Below, piece after piece: positions 1 to 6,098 of a stretch of DNA of 29,334 nucleotides (within the stretch, counting starts at the first letter, position 1; every line of letters starts with the position of its first letter). The stretch spans positions 1-29,334 of the forward strand of contig JBIICJ010000015.1 of the NCBI GenBank assembly GCA_044238965.1, given 5' to 3'. Made by a program: the position numbers and the translations under genes. A model generated the notes under the pieces. It was given only the letters and a program-made list of their open reading frames with translations, did not search any database and was not told where the DNA came from. Source of the stretch: Micavibrio_B sp044238965 (GTDB lineage: Bacteria; Pseudomonadota; Alphaproteobacteria; Micavibrionales; Micavibrionaceae).

Positions 1-216
1 TTTAACGATTCTCCAATAAATTTAATGAGAGTAGATAATGAGCGAAATATTGGAATTTATGTTACCAGTCAAAAAACCAAAGACTCCAAGTTTTATAGAG
101 ATGTAAAACAGCAACCTGTATTATTAGATAATTCTGGACAGAAACTTTATAGACTGACTTACTTTTTTAGAGATGAAATTGAAAGCGTTGAATTTCTAAT
201 AAATAAACCACAATAG
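1..216 (+). CDS. C-terminal part of an unknown protein, cut by the window start
   Basis: The reading frame is open from the first base and ends at a TAG at 214-216, giving 71 residues. An in-frame ATG occurs at 25, but the frame continues upstream of it without a stop and no convincing ribosome binding site precedes it, so this is most likely the end of a longer gene. The visible part is soluble and charged, with a YRLTYFFRDEIESVEF stretch near the end and no membrane segment. I do not recognise the family. It is AT-rich with AGA and ATA codons, unlike rplK downstream. It could instead be a 63-aa gene starting at 25. Confidence 0.5.
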   Translation, partial: FNDSPINLMRVDNERNIGIYVTSQKTKDSKFYRDVKQQPVLLDNSGQKLYRLTYFFRDEIESVEFLINKPQ

Positions 217-225
217 GCATCTGGA

Positions 226-375
226 TTAGTTCTTTTTAGGTGGTCTTGGTGGGTTTTGTTGCTGAGTCGGTGCTTTGGAGCTTTCTCTTATAAGAAATTT
301 ACCGCTACTAGAGTTTCTGTTTACCTCATTGAGCGGCTTTTTTTGATTATCATTATTATCTTTTTTATCTGACAT
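226..375 (-). CDS. Small Lys/Asn/Pro-rich protein of unknown function (49 aa)
   Basis: A 49-codon minus-strand frame starts MSDKKDNNDNQKKP and ends PPRPPKKN before a TAA. I chose the ATG at 375-373 because the purine-rich GAGAAG lies about 7 bases upstream; another in-frame ATG at 390 has no such site. The product would be hydrophilic, very rich in Asn, Lys, Gln and Pro, with a short FLIRESS core, and probably disordered. No family is recognised. It converges on the gene that ends at 216, leaving 9 bases between the two stops. The coherent composition and the start site are the only support; a chance frame is possible. Confidence 0.4.
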   Translation of the reverse strand: MSDKKDNNDNQKKPLNEVNRNSSSGKFLIRESSKAPTQQQNPPRPPKKN

Positions 376-448
376 CTTAAGTCTTCTCATAAAATATTAC
401 TATTTATTTTGAGTATATATAAATTTTTTGATTAAGTCATCATTCCCC

Positions 449-477
449 TTGCAATTTGCCCCAAAACCCCGTAAAAC
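449..477 (+). promoter_or_regulatory. Candidate promoter for rplK-rplA
   Basis: TTGCAA (449-454) and TAAAAC (472-477) are separated by 17 bases. This would start the transcript near 484 and give an untranslated leader of roughly 117 nt before rplK. The rest of 391-600 shows no gene. Confidence 0.35.
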
Positions 478-549
478 GCCCGTAATTGTGGTAGGAAATT
501 TGCAGGTTTAGCCACCCCAAACGTCCGTCCCACAACCCTTTAACCTATT

Positions 550-575
550 GAAATTGATTGAAATATTTCAATTTC
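550..575 (+). promoter_or_regulatory. Perfect hairpin in the rplK leader
   Basis: GAAATTGA (550-557) and TCAATTTC (568-575) are exact inverted repeats around a 10-base loop, ending 12 bases before the AGGAAGG ribosome binding site of rplK. There is no U-run, so it is not a terminator. The position is where the L11 operon mRNA is bound by L1 in other bacteria, so a role in autoregulation is conceivable but not shown. Confidence 0.4.
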
Positions 576-600
576 AGCTTACGCTTTAGGAAGGCAAAAC

Positions 601-1035
601 ATGGCTAAGAAAATCAAGGGCTATATTAAGCTCCAAGTTGCCGCTGGTGCCGCAAACCCTGCGCCGCCAATCGGTCCCGCTCTCGGACAACATGGTGTGA
701 ACATCATGGAATTCTGTAAGGGCTTTAACGCAAAAACCCAAGAAATGGAAAAAGGTATGCCGATCCCAGTGGTTATCACTGTGTTCGAAGACCGCTCTTT
801 CACATTCGAATTAAAAACACCACCTGTGTCGTACTTTATCCAAAAGGCAACCAAAGTTGCCAAGGGTTCACAAACCCCAGGTAAGGGCGGTTATGTTGGT
901 AAATTAACACGTAAACAAGCCGAAGAGATCGCAAACCAAAAAATGGTTGATTTGAATGCGAAAGATTTAGAAGGCGCGGTACGTATGGTAATGGGCTCAG
1001 CTCGTTCCATGGGTATCGAAGTTGTGGAGGGTTAA
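601..1035 (+). CDS. rplK: 50S ribosomal protein L11
   Basis: The 144-aa product has the usual length for L11, which binds the GTPase-associated region of 23S rRNA at the factor-binding site. The N-terminal domain carries the proline-rich PPIGPALGQHGVNIMEFCK segment (residues 22-40), and the C-terminal RNA-binding domain has the TPGKGGYVGKLT and GSARSMGI motifs. The start is fixed by AGGAAGG at 588-594. It overlaps the control region of rplA: the GGAGG at 1026-1030 that serves rplA lies inside the last codons here, implying translational coupling. In many proteobacteria nusG and secE precede this gene; they are not present in the 600 bases upstream. Confidence 0.98.
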   Translation: MAKKIKGYIKLQVAAGAANPAPPIGPALGQHGVNIMEFCKGFNAKTQEMEKGMPIPVVITVFEDRSFTFELKTPPVSYFIQKATKVAKGSQTPGKGGYVGKLTRKQAEEIANQKMVDLNAKDLEGAVRMVMGSARSMGIEVVEG

Positions 1036-1039
1036 GACA

Positions 1040-1735
1040 ATGGCACAAACTTCAAAACGTAATAAAAAAGTTGCGGCATTGGTTGATCGTACAAAATTGT
1101 ACACAATCGAAGATGCTGTCAAAGTATTGAAACAAGCAAAAGCAACCAAGTTTGATGAATCTGTTGAGATTTCATTTAACCTTGGTATTGACCCACGTCA
1201 AAATGACCAGCAAGTACGCGGCATGTGCGAATTGCCAAACGGTACAGGCGCAAAATTGCGCGTGGCTGTTTTCGCAAAAGACGCCAAAGCTAAAGAAGCG
1301 TTGGAAGCTGGCGCAGACATCGTTGGGACTGATGATTTAGCGGAAGAAGTATTGAAAGGTAACATCAATTTCGACCGTTGTATCGCAACCCCCGACATGA
1401 TGCCACTCATGGCGAAATTGGGTAAGACATTGGGCCCACGTGGTTTGATGCCAAACCCGAAATTGGGTACAGTAACCATGGACGTGAAAAAAGCTGTTGA
1501 ATCTGCCAAAGGCGGCGCGGTTGAATTCCGTGCAGAAAAAGCAGGTATCGTGCAAGCTGGCGTTGGCAAAATTTCATTCACCGATGAAAAATTGGCGCAA
1601 AATATTCGCGCGCTGGCTGATGCTATTGTTCGTGCACGTCCATCAGGCGCGAAAGGTACATACGTGAAACGCGTGACATTGTCATCGACAATGGGACCAG
1701 GCCTTAAAATCGATTTGTCGTCACTCGCGGCGTAA
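1040..1735 (+). CDS. rplA: 50S ribosomal protein L1
   Basis: This 231-aa protein is L1 of the ribosomal L1 stalk, which binds 23S rRNA and in many bacteria represses its own operon by binding its mRNA. The signature LGPRGLMPNPK is at residues 131-141. The start is the ATG at 1040 (MAQTSKRNKK), served by GGAGG at 1026-1030; a GTG-like extension to 1022 overlaps rplK and has no ribosome binding site. It begins 4 bases after the rplK stop, so the two form an operon. A strong terminator follows within about 30 bases, so transcription is not expected to run on into rplJ as it does in the classical cluster. Confidence 0.98.
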   Translation: MAQTSKRNKKVAALVDRTKLYTIEDAVKVLKQAKATKFDESVEISFNLGIDPRQNDQQVRGMCELPNGTGAKLRVAVFAKDAKAKEALEAGADIVGTDDLAEEVLKGNINFDRCIATPDMMPLMAKLGKTLGPRGLMPNPKLGTVTMDVKKAVESAKGGAVEFRAEKAGIVQAGVGKISFTDEKLAQNIRALADAIVRARPSGAKGTYVKRVTLSSTMGPGLKIDLSSLAA

Positions 1736-1762
1736 TTGGTTTTTGAAATGTAGAGATTAAAG

Positions 1763-1792
1763 AAAAGGGCGGTTTTATATCCGCCCTTTTTA
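1763..1792 (+). terminator. Rho-independent terminator after rplKA
   Basis: A 10-bp perfect stem, AAAAGGGCGG (1763-1772) with CCGCCCTTTT (1781-1790), and an 8-base loop end in a U-tract formed by the stem's own Ts. The symmetrical A/T flanks could also work on the minus strand, but no minus-strand gene ends here. Confidence 0.85.
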
Positions 1793-1819
1793 GTTAGAGG
1801 TAGCGACAATAGGCAAATA

Positions 1820-2893
1820 ATGGACTCAATGAAAAAAACTAGGTTATTCATTTTGGGCGCTGGATTCTCGGCTGGTGCGGGGATACCTATGACTAATCAG
1901 TTACTTCCTGATGCGCTGGAGCTAATGAGAGGTGAATGTCCAGGAATTTATGAAAGAATAGAAAACTCCGCGCAAATATTTTTTCAAAATAATTTAGGTT
2001 TATTGGATCAGAATCTTGATGCTCAAGGTTTTTCGAACCTTTGTTCTTCTTTGCATTACATAGAAATGAGAAATTTCGGTGGTAGTGAAAGATGGTCAGA
2101 AGATGGAGATAGAGAAATATTAACTTTAAAATATTTTCTTTCCAAGAAAATTGCCCAAGTAACACCTGAAAATATACCTGATCAATATTTAGAATTTGCC
2201 AAGGAATTAGATTGTTATGATGCTATAATAACATTTAATTGGGATTGTTTACTTGAAAAAGCGATTCTAGCAGTAGGTAAAAAATTTACCTACAATTATA
2301 GTGAAATTGATTGGTGCGATGATAATAAAAATGATCTTATTTATATACAAAAAATGCATGGTTCAATTAATTGGAATTTAGGAAAAAGCCATTCTGATAA
2401 TGGTTTCGGTATGTATGAACACTTAGCTTTTAAACAGAATTTTAATTCGAATTCTATTTTTTATTCAAAGCAATTGATGAGCTTTACCCCTTGGAATAAT
2501 GATAACGATTATCTATCGTCTTTTGAGCAAGCAGGAGATAGATTTCTACAGCCATTTATTATTTTGCCCGGTATAGGCAAATCTTTTGATGTAAGAAAGT
2601 TAGCATCTATTTGGGATAGACCGTCTGTGGCGTTTGCGTCACGACGAGATGTATATATAATTGGATTTAGTCTTGATCATGATGATTTCTTTGCAAGGCA
2701 TATGTTTTACGAAAGCCTACCAATTGAAGATTGGTCAAGTGCTGGTATTTCCAGAGACACAATTTTAATAAATCCATCTGAGAAAGATTTATTAAATTAT
2801 AATTTTATTCCAGATGATACCAAAATAGTGAGGCAAAAATCTTTTGATTTAGAAGACGTATTATTTATTAATGCACATAGAAGTCGCAGTTAA
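1820..2893 (+). CDS. SIR2-like domain protein, stand-alone
   Basis: The 357-aa product has the outline of the SIR2-like (SIR2_2) fold. The nucleotide-binding loop ILGAGFSAGAGIP is at residues 11-23, TFNWD at 138-142, KMHGSINW at 178-185 with a His in the place of the sirtuin catalytic His, a late Rossmann strand VYIIGFSLDHDD at 278-289, and ILINPS at 315-320. Members of this superfamily hydrolyse NAD and often act as effectors in anti-phage systems; that is family knowledge, not shown here. There is no attached sensor domain and no partner gene beside it. Base composition and codon use (many ATA, AGA, TTA) are clearly more AT-rich than in rplA or rplJ, suggesting horizontal transfer. ATG 1820 is used, but ATG 1829 is equally possible as no strong ribosome binding site favours one. 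Confidence 0.8.
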   Translation: MDSMKKTRLFILGAGFSAGAGIPMTNQLLPDALELMRGECPGIYERIENSAQIFFQNNLGLLDQNLDAQGFSNLCSSLHYIEMRNFGGSERWSEDGDREILTLKYFLSKKIAQVTPENIPDQYLEFAKELDCYDAIITFNWDCLLEKAILAVGKKFTYNYSEIDWCDDNKNDLIYIQKMHGSINWNLGKSHSDNGFGMYEHLAFKQNFNSNSIFYSKQLMSFTPWNNDNDYLSSFEQAGDRFLQPFIILPGIGKSFDVRKLASIWDRPSVAFASRRDVYIIGFSLDHDDFFARHMFYESLPIEDWSSAGISRDTILINPSEKDLLNYNFIPDDTKIVRQKSFDLEDVLFINAHRSRS

Positions 2894-2922
2894 TATGTAT
2901 AATTGTATTAAAGGGGATTTTT

Positions 2923-3063
2923 ATGTCCAAATATAAAATTGGACAGGTGCGCCAGAAACATGTATAAGTCTTTTTAACAGGAATTGGCCTTAATTATGGC
3001 GTGACTAACAATACCGATTACAATGCTGAATTTGTTACCGAATTGAATAGGCAACACCTTTAA
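2923..3063 (+). pseudogene. Small broken gene with one in-frame stop
   Basis: An ATG at 2923 with a strong AAGGGG site at 2911-2916 opens MSKYKIGQVRQKHV, meets a TAA at 2965-2967, and then continues in the same frame as VFLTGIGLNYGVTNN through EFVTELNRQHL to a TAA at 3061-3063. Without the internal stop this would be a 46-residue protein. The good start site and the protein-like second half suggest a gene recently broken by one stop, or two very short peptides. No family is recognised. It occupies most of the 221-base gap between the SIR2-like gene and the cold-shock gene. Confidence 0.35.
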
Positions 3064-3114
3064 TACCAAGACCTGATTTTTATTAATGACTATGCACTAT
3101 GAAAGGATCAAGTC

Positions 3115-3540
3115 ATGGCAAGTAAAGGTAAAGTAAAATGGTTCAACGGCCAAAAAGGTTTCGGATTTATCATCCCATCTGAAGGCGGCGCGGACGTGTT
3201 TGTTCACATCTCAGCATTGGAAGCAGCAGGTTTGCGCTTCTTAAACGAAGAAGCAGAAGTTGAATATGATCTCGAAGATCGCGGTGGCAAAATGACCGCT
3301 GTGAATCTTGTTGTATTGTCTCCAGGTAACCCACGTCCCCCACGCGAAGATCGCGGTGGTTTCGGCGGCGGCGGTGGCGGCGGTCGTAGCTTCGGCGGCG
3401 GCGGCGGCGGTGGTGGACGCGGCGGCTTCGGCGGCGGCGGAAATCGTGGCGGTGGCGGCGGCGGCTTCGGCGGCGGCGGAAATCGCGGCGGCGGTGATCG
3501 CGGCGGAAATCGCAGTGGCGGCGGCGGCGATCGTTGGTAA
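3115..3540 (+). CDS. Cold-shock domain protein with Gly/Arg-rich tail
   Basis: Residues 1-70 form a CspA-type cold-shock domain that binds single-stranded RNA and DNA: KVKWFN at the start, RNP1 KGFGFI (14-19), RNP2 VFVHIS (28-33). Residues 73-141 are a low-complexity tail of Gly runs broken by Phe, Arg, Asn and Asp (for example GGFGGGGNRGG), with eight arginines between 80 and 140. Most bacterial cold-shock proteins are only about 70 aa, so the tail doubles the length. It recalls RGG-type RNA-binding tails, which help RNA binding, chaperoning or condensation in other proteins; that role is inferred. AAAGGA about 10 bases upstream sets the start. A terminator follows, so it is probably a single-gene transcript. 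Confidence 0.93.
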   Translation: MASKGKVKWFNGQKGFGFIIPSEGGADVFVHISALEAAGLRFLNEEAEVEYDLEDRGGKMTAVNLVVLSPGNPRPPREDRGGFGGGGGGGRSFGGGGGGGGRGGFGGGGNRGGGGGGFGGGGNRGGGDRGGNRSGGGGDRW

Positions 3541-3570
3541 TCAACGCTCCCTTTTAGGAATTTAAAAAGA

Positions 3571-3599
3571 AACCCCGATGGAAATGTCGGGGTTTTTTT
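3571..3599 (+). terminator. Rho-independent terminator after the cold-shock gene
   Basis: Stem AACCCCGA (3571-3578) with TCGGGGTT (3587-3594), an 8-base loop, and seven Ts from 3593. It also separates this gene from the minus-strand gene ending at 3629. Confidence 0.88.
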
Positions 3600-3628
3600 A
3601 TGATTGAAATTTTTTTGAAAATTTTTAT

Positions 3629-4054
3629 TTATTCAGCGCTTGGCTTCATTCCAAACCATTCGGGATGGCGCGTTGCCAATTTTGGCATATAATCTTCAAG
3701 CCCTATATAGTCAGGATTTTCTTTGTTTACTGTACCTTTACTGACCCGCGCGAAGACGGTGGCTTCGGGATGTTGACCGTTGCGTAGATCGCCTTCGATC
3801 ACTAAATAAACTGCGCTATGCCCAACTTGTTGAGGAAGATGGATGACATGTCCGCCTTGCGCATCCACTACAGGCGTTAATGGCGTTGTAAGCTTATCAT
3901 CAACGTAAACTTCAACAGACATGTTTTTCTGATTATCTGCAGCCATGCTGAATTCAATTCGTAAATTAATACCGAGTAAGTTTTTATCAATCGTACGCTT
4001 GCCACGTACAATTGTTGTAAAGTCATTCATACCATTATGTTTGGGTCTAATCAT
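3629..4054 (-). CDS. Unknown protein, second of a tandem paralogous pair
   Basis: The 141-aa product is soluble, with no signal peptide or membrane segment. It is clearly related to the product of the gene just upstream (4051-4497). Shared features in the same order are a G-[IV]-N-[LI]-R-I-[ED]-F..AAD block (residues about 28-40), a central HVIH segment followed by a strand ending YLVIEGD, and a C-terminal A-x-RHPE-x-F motif. I chose the ATG at 4054 because it forms a four-base ATGA overlap with the upstream stop, the usual sign of translational coupling; an in-frame ATG at 4081 would add nine residues but has no ribosome binding site. No catalytic motif and no known family are recognised. 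The conserved core looks like a beta-rich domain, but that is a guess. Confidence 0.75.
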   Translation of the reverse strand: MIRPKHNGMNDFTTIVRGKRTIDKNLLGINLRIEFSMAADNQKNMSVEVYVDDKLTTPLTPVVDAQGGHVIHLPQQVGHSAVYLVIEGDLRNGQHPEATVFARVSKGTVNKENPDYIGLEDYMPKLATRHPEWFGMKPSAE

Positions 4055-4497
4055 ATCAATAAATCTTTCTTTGGAAAACATTCAGGATGACGTTGTGCAA
4101 ATTGTGGCACTTGTTTCTGAAATCCATTTAAATCGGGGATTGTTTGTATAGCGTCATTATTGCGATGAACCAAAGCCAACGTACGTACAAATTTTCCAGT
4201 TGGTATTTCTGACCCTTTTGCAGGCACACCGACTTCAACAATAAGGTTGACCCCATGTTTGCCTGCGCGATCCGCAATATGTACGACAGGAAATTTTTCG
4301 TTTAATGGTTGATCTTGGATATGAACAACATCTCCGATTTGAACTTTGATTTTTGTGGGGGATGATGAATCTGCGGCCACATCAAAATCAATGCGAATAT
4401 TTACCCCACCCATTTTATGAACATGGGCGCAATGTTTCCCCGCCTCAATAAAATCCCCTCGAAAGGCAATCAATTCGCTTTGTTTCGGTTTAGCCAT
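4051..4497 (-). CDS. Unknown protein, first of a tandem paralogous pair
   Basis: A 148-aa soluble protein starting MAKPKQSELIAFRGDF, with AGGA at 4506-4509 as ribosome binding site. It shares with the following gene the block GVNIRIDFDVAAD (about residues 31-43), a VVHIADRAGKHGVNLIVEV segment and the ending FAQRHPECF. Both lack transmembrane segments. The pair is a two-gene operon with an ATGA junction and probably arose by tandem duplication followed by strong divergence. The promoter at 4555-4584 repeats the -35 region of the promoter of the next minus-strand gene, so the three genes may be expressed together. No function is assigned. Confidence 0.78.
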   Translation of the reverse strand: MAKPKQSELIAFRGDFIEAGKHCAHVHKMGGVNIRIDFDVAADSSSPTKIKVQIGDVVHIQDQPLNEKFPVVHIADRAGKHGVNLIVEVGVPAKGSEIPTGKFVRTLALVHRNNDAIQTIPDLNGFQKQVPQFAQRHPECFPKKDLLI

Positions 4498-4515
4498 ACG
4501 CAGTATCCTTTTTCG

Positions 4516-4544
4516 AAAAAAAGACCCCTTCCTAAAAAAGGGGT
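4516..4544 (-). terminator. Minus-strand hairpin with U-run before the paralog pair
   Basis: Read on the minus strand, ACCCCTT (4544-4538) pairs with AAGGGGT (4530-4524) and is followed by seven Ts (4522-4516). It is shaped like a terminator for the gene at 4623-5246. However, it lies downstream of the predicted promoter of the paralog pair, so in that transcript it would be a 5' leader hairpin and possibly an attenuator. Confidence 0.7.
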
Positions 4545-4554
4545 AATTTCATAA

Positions 4555-4584
4555 TTCTTACGTTATTTTTATGTATTCTGTCAA
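4555..4584 (-). promoter_or_regulatory. Predicted minus-strand promoter of the paralog pair
   Basis: On the minus strand a perfect TTGACA (4584-4579) is followed after 18 bases by TAAGAA (4560-4555). The start would be near 4548, just before the terminator-like hairpin. The -10 box is poor, so regulation by an activator is possible. Confidence 0.45.
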
Positions 4585-4590
4585 TAAAAA
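4573..4590. repeat. 18-bp direct repeat, copy 1
   Basis: GTATTCTGTCAATAAAAA here is identical to 5315-5332. Both copies contain the minus-strand -35 box TTGACA, and they bracket the gene at 4623-5246. Confidence 0.8.
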
Positions 4591-4622
4591 ACAGACGATA
4601 TGGTCAATCCGACTCCGATTGT

Positions 4623-5246
4623 TTATGACACGCTTAAATTCATTAGTTTGCTGTAAAAGCGTAATTTTGCGTTCGTTCCCTCAAAACCCAAATGCTCAAC
4701 TTGCATGGGGTGTAGGGATGATTGCGCAAAGTTAACATTGTCATTGGCTCTTAATACGTATGTAGACTTTGACCGGAGTGATGTATTTTCAAGTGTTAAT
4801 TTTGTGTGCCACTTTTCTTGAGGCTCCTCATGACAGGTCGCGGATTCCATCATTATTTTGTAATCCATAAGCATTACGCTTGTTAAATGGACATTTTGCT
4901 GTGTGTCATCAATATCCCCGATCAGAGGTTTTTTCTTACTTTCGGCAGGGAGAATATCTTGTTTATCGAGAGGGAATTCACGCTTTGTCAAATAATTTTT
5001 GAATTCTTGGTGAATAACGCTGAAATGGGTATCCAATCCCCCATCTTTATTTGTTTCAGCCAAACGTTCGATTAAATCTTTGGCGGTTGGGATGTGAAGC
5101 ATGCTTAAAACAGTCCAGGCATCTTCAGAAAAATCATTTTTATCTAATAATTTGAATAATTCGGAGTCTAAAAAACCACTATGGCAATGAAAAAGTCGCC
5201 TCAAAGAAAAAAGTGGGGGATCTGTGATTGATAGCATCAACATCAT
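4623..5246 (-). CDS. Unknown protein, about 207 aa
   Basis: A soluble, mixed-charge protein that I do not recognise. The N-terminus is mildly hydrophobic (MMLMLSITDPPLFSLRRLF), followed by a helical region (about 20-90) with HIPTAKDLIERLAE. The C-terminal half looks beta-rich, with alternating segments such as HLTSVMLMDYKIMMES and TKLTLENTSLRSKSTYVL. The start is uncertain: AAAGAGGTG at 5257-5250 is a good ribosome binding site, suiting the ATG at 5243 or 5246 rather than the GTG at 5252. It is transcribed alone from the promoter at 5297-5326 and ends at a hairpin before the paralog pair. The 18-bp repeat in both promoters suggests common control with that pair. Confidence 0.65.
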   Translation of the reverse strand: MMLMLSITDPPLFSLRRLFHCHSGFLDSELFKLLDKNDFSEDAWTVLSMLHIPTAKDLIERLAETNKDGGLDTHFSVIHQEFKNYLTKREFPLDKQDILPAESKKKPLIGDIDDTQQNVHLTSVMLMDYKIMMESATCHEEPQEKWHTKLTLENTSLRSKSTYVLRANDNVNFAQSSLHPMQVEHLGFEGTNAKLRFYSKLMNLSVS

Positions 5247-5268
5247 ATACACCTCTTTGTAAATAGTT

Positions 5269-5299
5269 AAACTTATCTTGTTAAAAAGATAAGTTTTTT
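5269..5299. terminator. Hairpin with a plus-strand T-run, 5' leader hairpin on the minus strand
   Basis: An 11-bp perfect stem, AAACTTATCTT (5269-5279) with AAGATAAGTTT (5286-5296), and a 6-base loop. Six Ts follow on the plus strand, giving a terminator shape, yet no plus-strand gene lies just upstream. On the minus strand it falls at the predicted 5' end of the mRNA for the gene at 4623-5246, where it could protect the transcript. It may also stop antisense transcription from reaching rplJ. Confidence 0.6.
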
Positions 5300-5326
5300 A
5301 TAGGGGAAATCAAGGTATTCTGTCAA
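5297..5326 (-). promoter_or_regulatory. Minus-strand promoter of the unknown gene at 4623-5246
   Basis: TTGACA (5326-5321) and TATAAA (5302-5297) are separated by 18 bases, close to consensus. The transcript should start near 5290, at the hairpin. Confidence 0.65.
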
Positions 5327-5332
5327 TAAAAA
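5315..5332. repeat. 18-bp direct repeat, copy 2
   Basis: Identical to 4573-4590. The copy covers the -35 box and its upstream side, not the -10, so it may be a shared regulator site as well as a promoter part. Confidence 0.8.
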
Positions 5333-5355
5333 TATAGATTTTTTAAAACTTTATG

Positions 5356-5384
5356 TTGACATCACAGGGGCAGATCGTTACAAA
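5356..5384 (+). promoter_or_regulatory. Promoter of rplJ-rplL
   Basis: TTGACA (5356-5361), 17 bases, TACAAA (5379-5384): a strong sigma-70 type match. It would start RNA near 5391, leaving about 170 nt of leader. Confidence 0.7.
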
Positions 5385-5390
5385 GCCTCC

Positions 5391-5554
5391 ATCTATCCAA
5401 GACCATAGGTGTGGGCAACCGCTTAATTTCCTGTGCAGATAGGGCAAACCACTGACGAAACGTAAAACCCCCTCTGGGTTATCTGGTTTTGTATTGTATC
5501 GCGCCTTTTCTTGTCTTGGATCGAGTGTATGGATTTAACACCAAGATAAAAGGA
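5391..5554 (+). promoter_or_regulatory. Long rplJ leader, probable L10 autoregulatory RNA
   Basis: The untranslated stretch between the predicted start and the ribosome binding site of rplJ contains the kind of segment (CCAAGACCATAGGTGTGGGC, then GGGCAAACCACTG) that I associate with rplJ leaders bound by the L10-L7/L12 complex. Two short stems at 5464-5490 compete: AACCC/GGGTT (5466-5470 with 5476-5480) against AAAACC/GGTTTT (5464-5469 with 5485-5490). The position and length fit an L10 leader; the match to the known family was made from memory and not computed. Confidence 0.5.
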
Positions 5555-5563
5555 GCTCACGCG

Positions 5564-6046
5564 ATGAATCGCGCTCAAAAACAAACCGAATTAAATAACT
5601 TGAAAGACGAACTTTCAGGATCAGATATCGTAATCGTATCACACAACAAAGGCATGACTGTTGCGCAAGCAACCAAGTTGCGTTCTGAATTGCGCAAAGT
5701 TGGTGCATCTTACAAAGTGACCAAAAATACATTGGCGCGCATTGCGACCAAAGGCACACAGTTTGAATCATTAAATGATATCTTGGTTGGCCCAACAGGT
5801 TTGACCACATCAAAAGATCCTTTGGCGGCAGCGAAAGCCATTTACGAATTTGCCAAAACTTCAAATGAGAAGTTGGTCATTTTGGGCGGTTTCTTCGCGA
5901 ACGAAAAATTGGATGCGAAGCGCATGGAAGCACTAGCGAAATTGCCTTCACTCAACGAATTGCGTGGTATGTTGGTTGGGTTGCTTCAAGCGCCTGCGGC
6001 TCAACTTGCGCGCGTTACACGTGCTTATGCCGATAAAGCGGAATAA
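5564..6046 (+). CDS. rplJ: 50S ribosomal protein L10
   Basis: L10 anchors the L7/L12 dimers to the ribosomal stalk. The 160-aa product starts MNRAQKQTEL and has the RNA-binding N-terminal domain with SYKVTKNTLARIA (residues 49-61) and VGPTG (75-79), followed by the C-terminal helix carrying the L12-binding segment (PAAQLARVTRAYADK). AAGGAG at 5550-5555 sets the start at the ATG at 5564; an upstream extension to 5489 runs through the leader and is unlikely. It forms an operon with rplL, 52 bases downstream, and has its own promoter and leader, being cut off from rplKA by the inserted genes. Confidence 0.97.
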   Translation: MNRAQKQTELNNLKDELSGSDIVIVSHNKGMTVAQATKLRSELRKVGASYKVTKNTLARIATKGTQFESLNDILVGPTGLTTSKDPLAAAKAIYEFAKTSNEKLVILGGFFANEKLDAKRMEALAKLPSLNELRGMLVGLLQAPAAQLARVTRAYADKAE

Positions 6047-6098
6047 GCACACAAATTTTACTTACTCAATTTAAACAGCTTTTATAAGGAGACACACA

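Noticed and set aside
1198..1851. 217-aa minus-strand frame across rplA
   Set aside because: It is antisense to a certain ribosomal gene, runs through the terminator and lacks protein motifs.
3170..3565. Long Ala-rich and Arg/His-rich frames on both strands over the cold-shock tail
   Set aside because: They are shadows of the Gly-rich GGC repeats in other frames; the cold-shock frame has the motifs, ribosome binding site and terminator.
4573..5332. 18-bp repeats as the ends of a transposable cassette around the gene at 4623-5246
   Set aside because: Both copies fit promoter -35 regions in matching orientation, there is no transposase and no inverted ends, so a regulatory origin explains them better.
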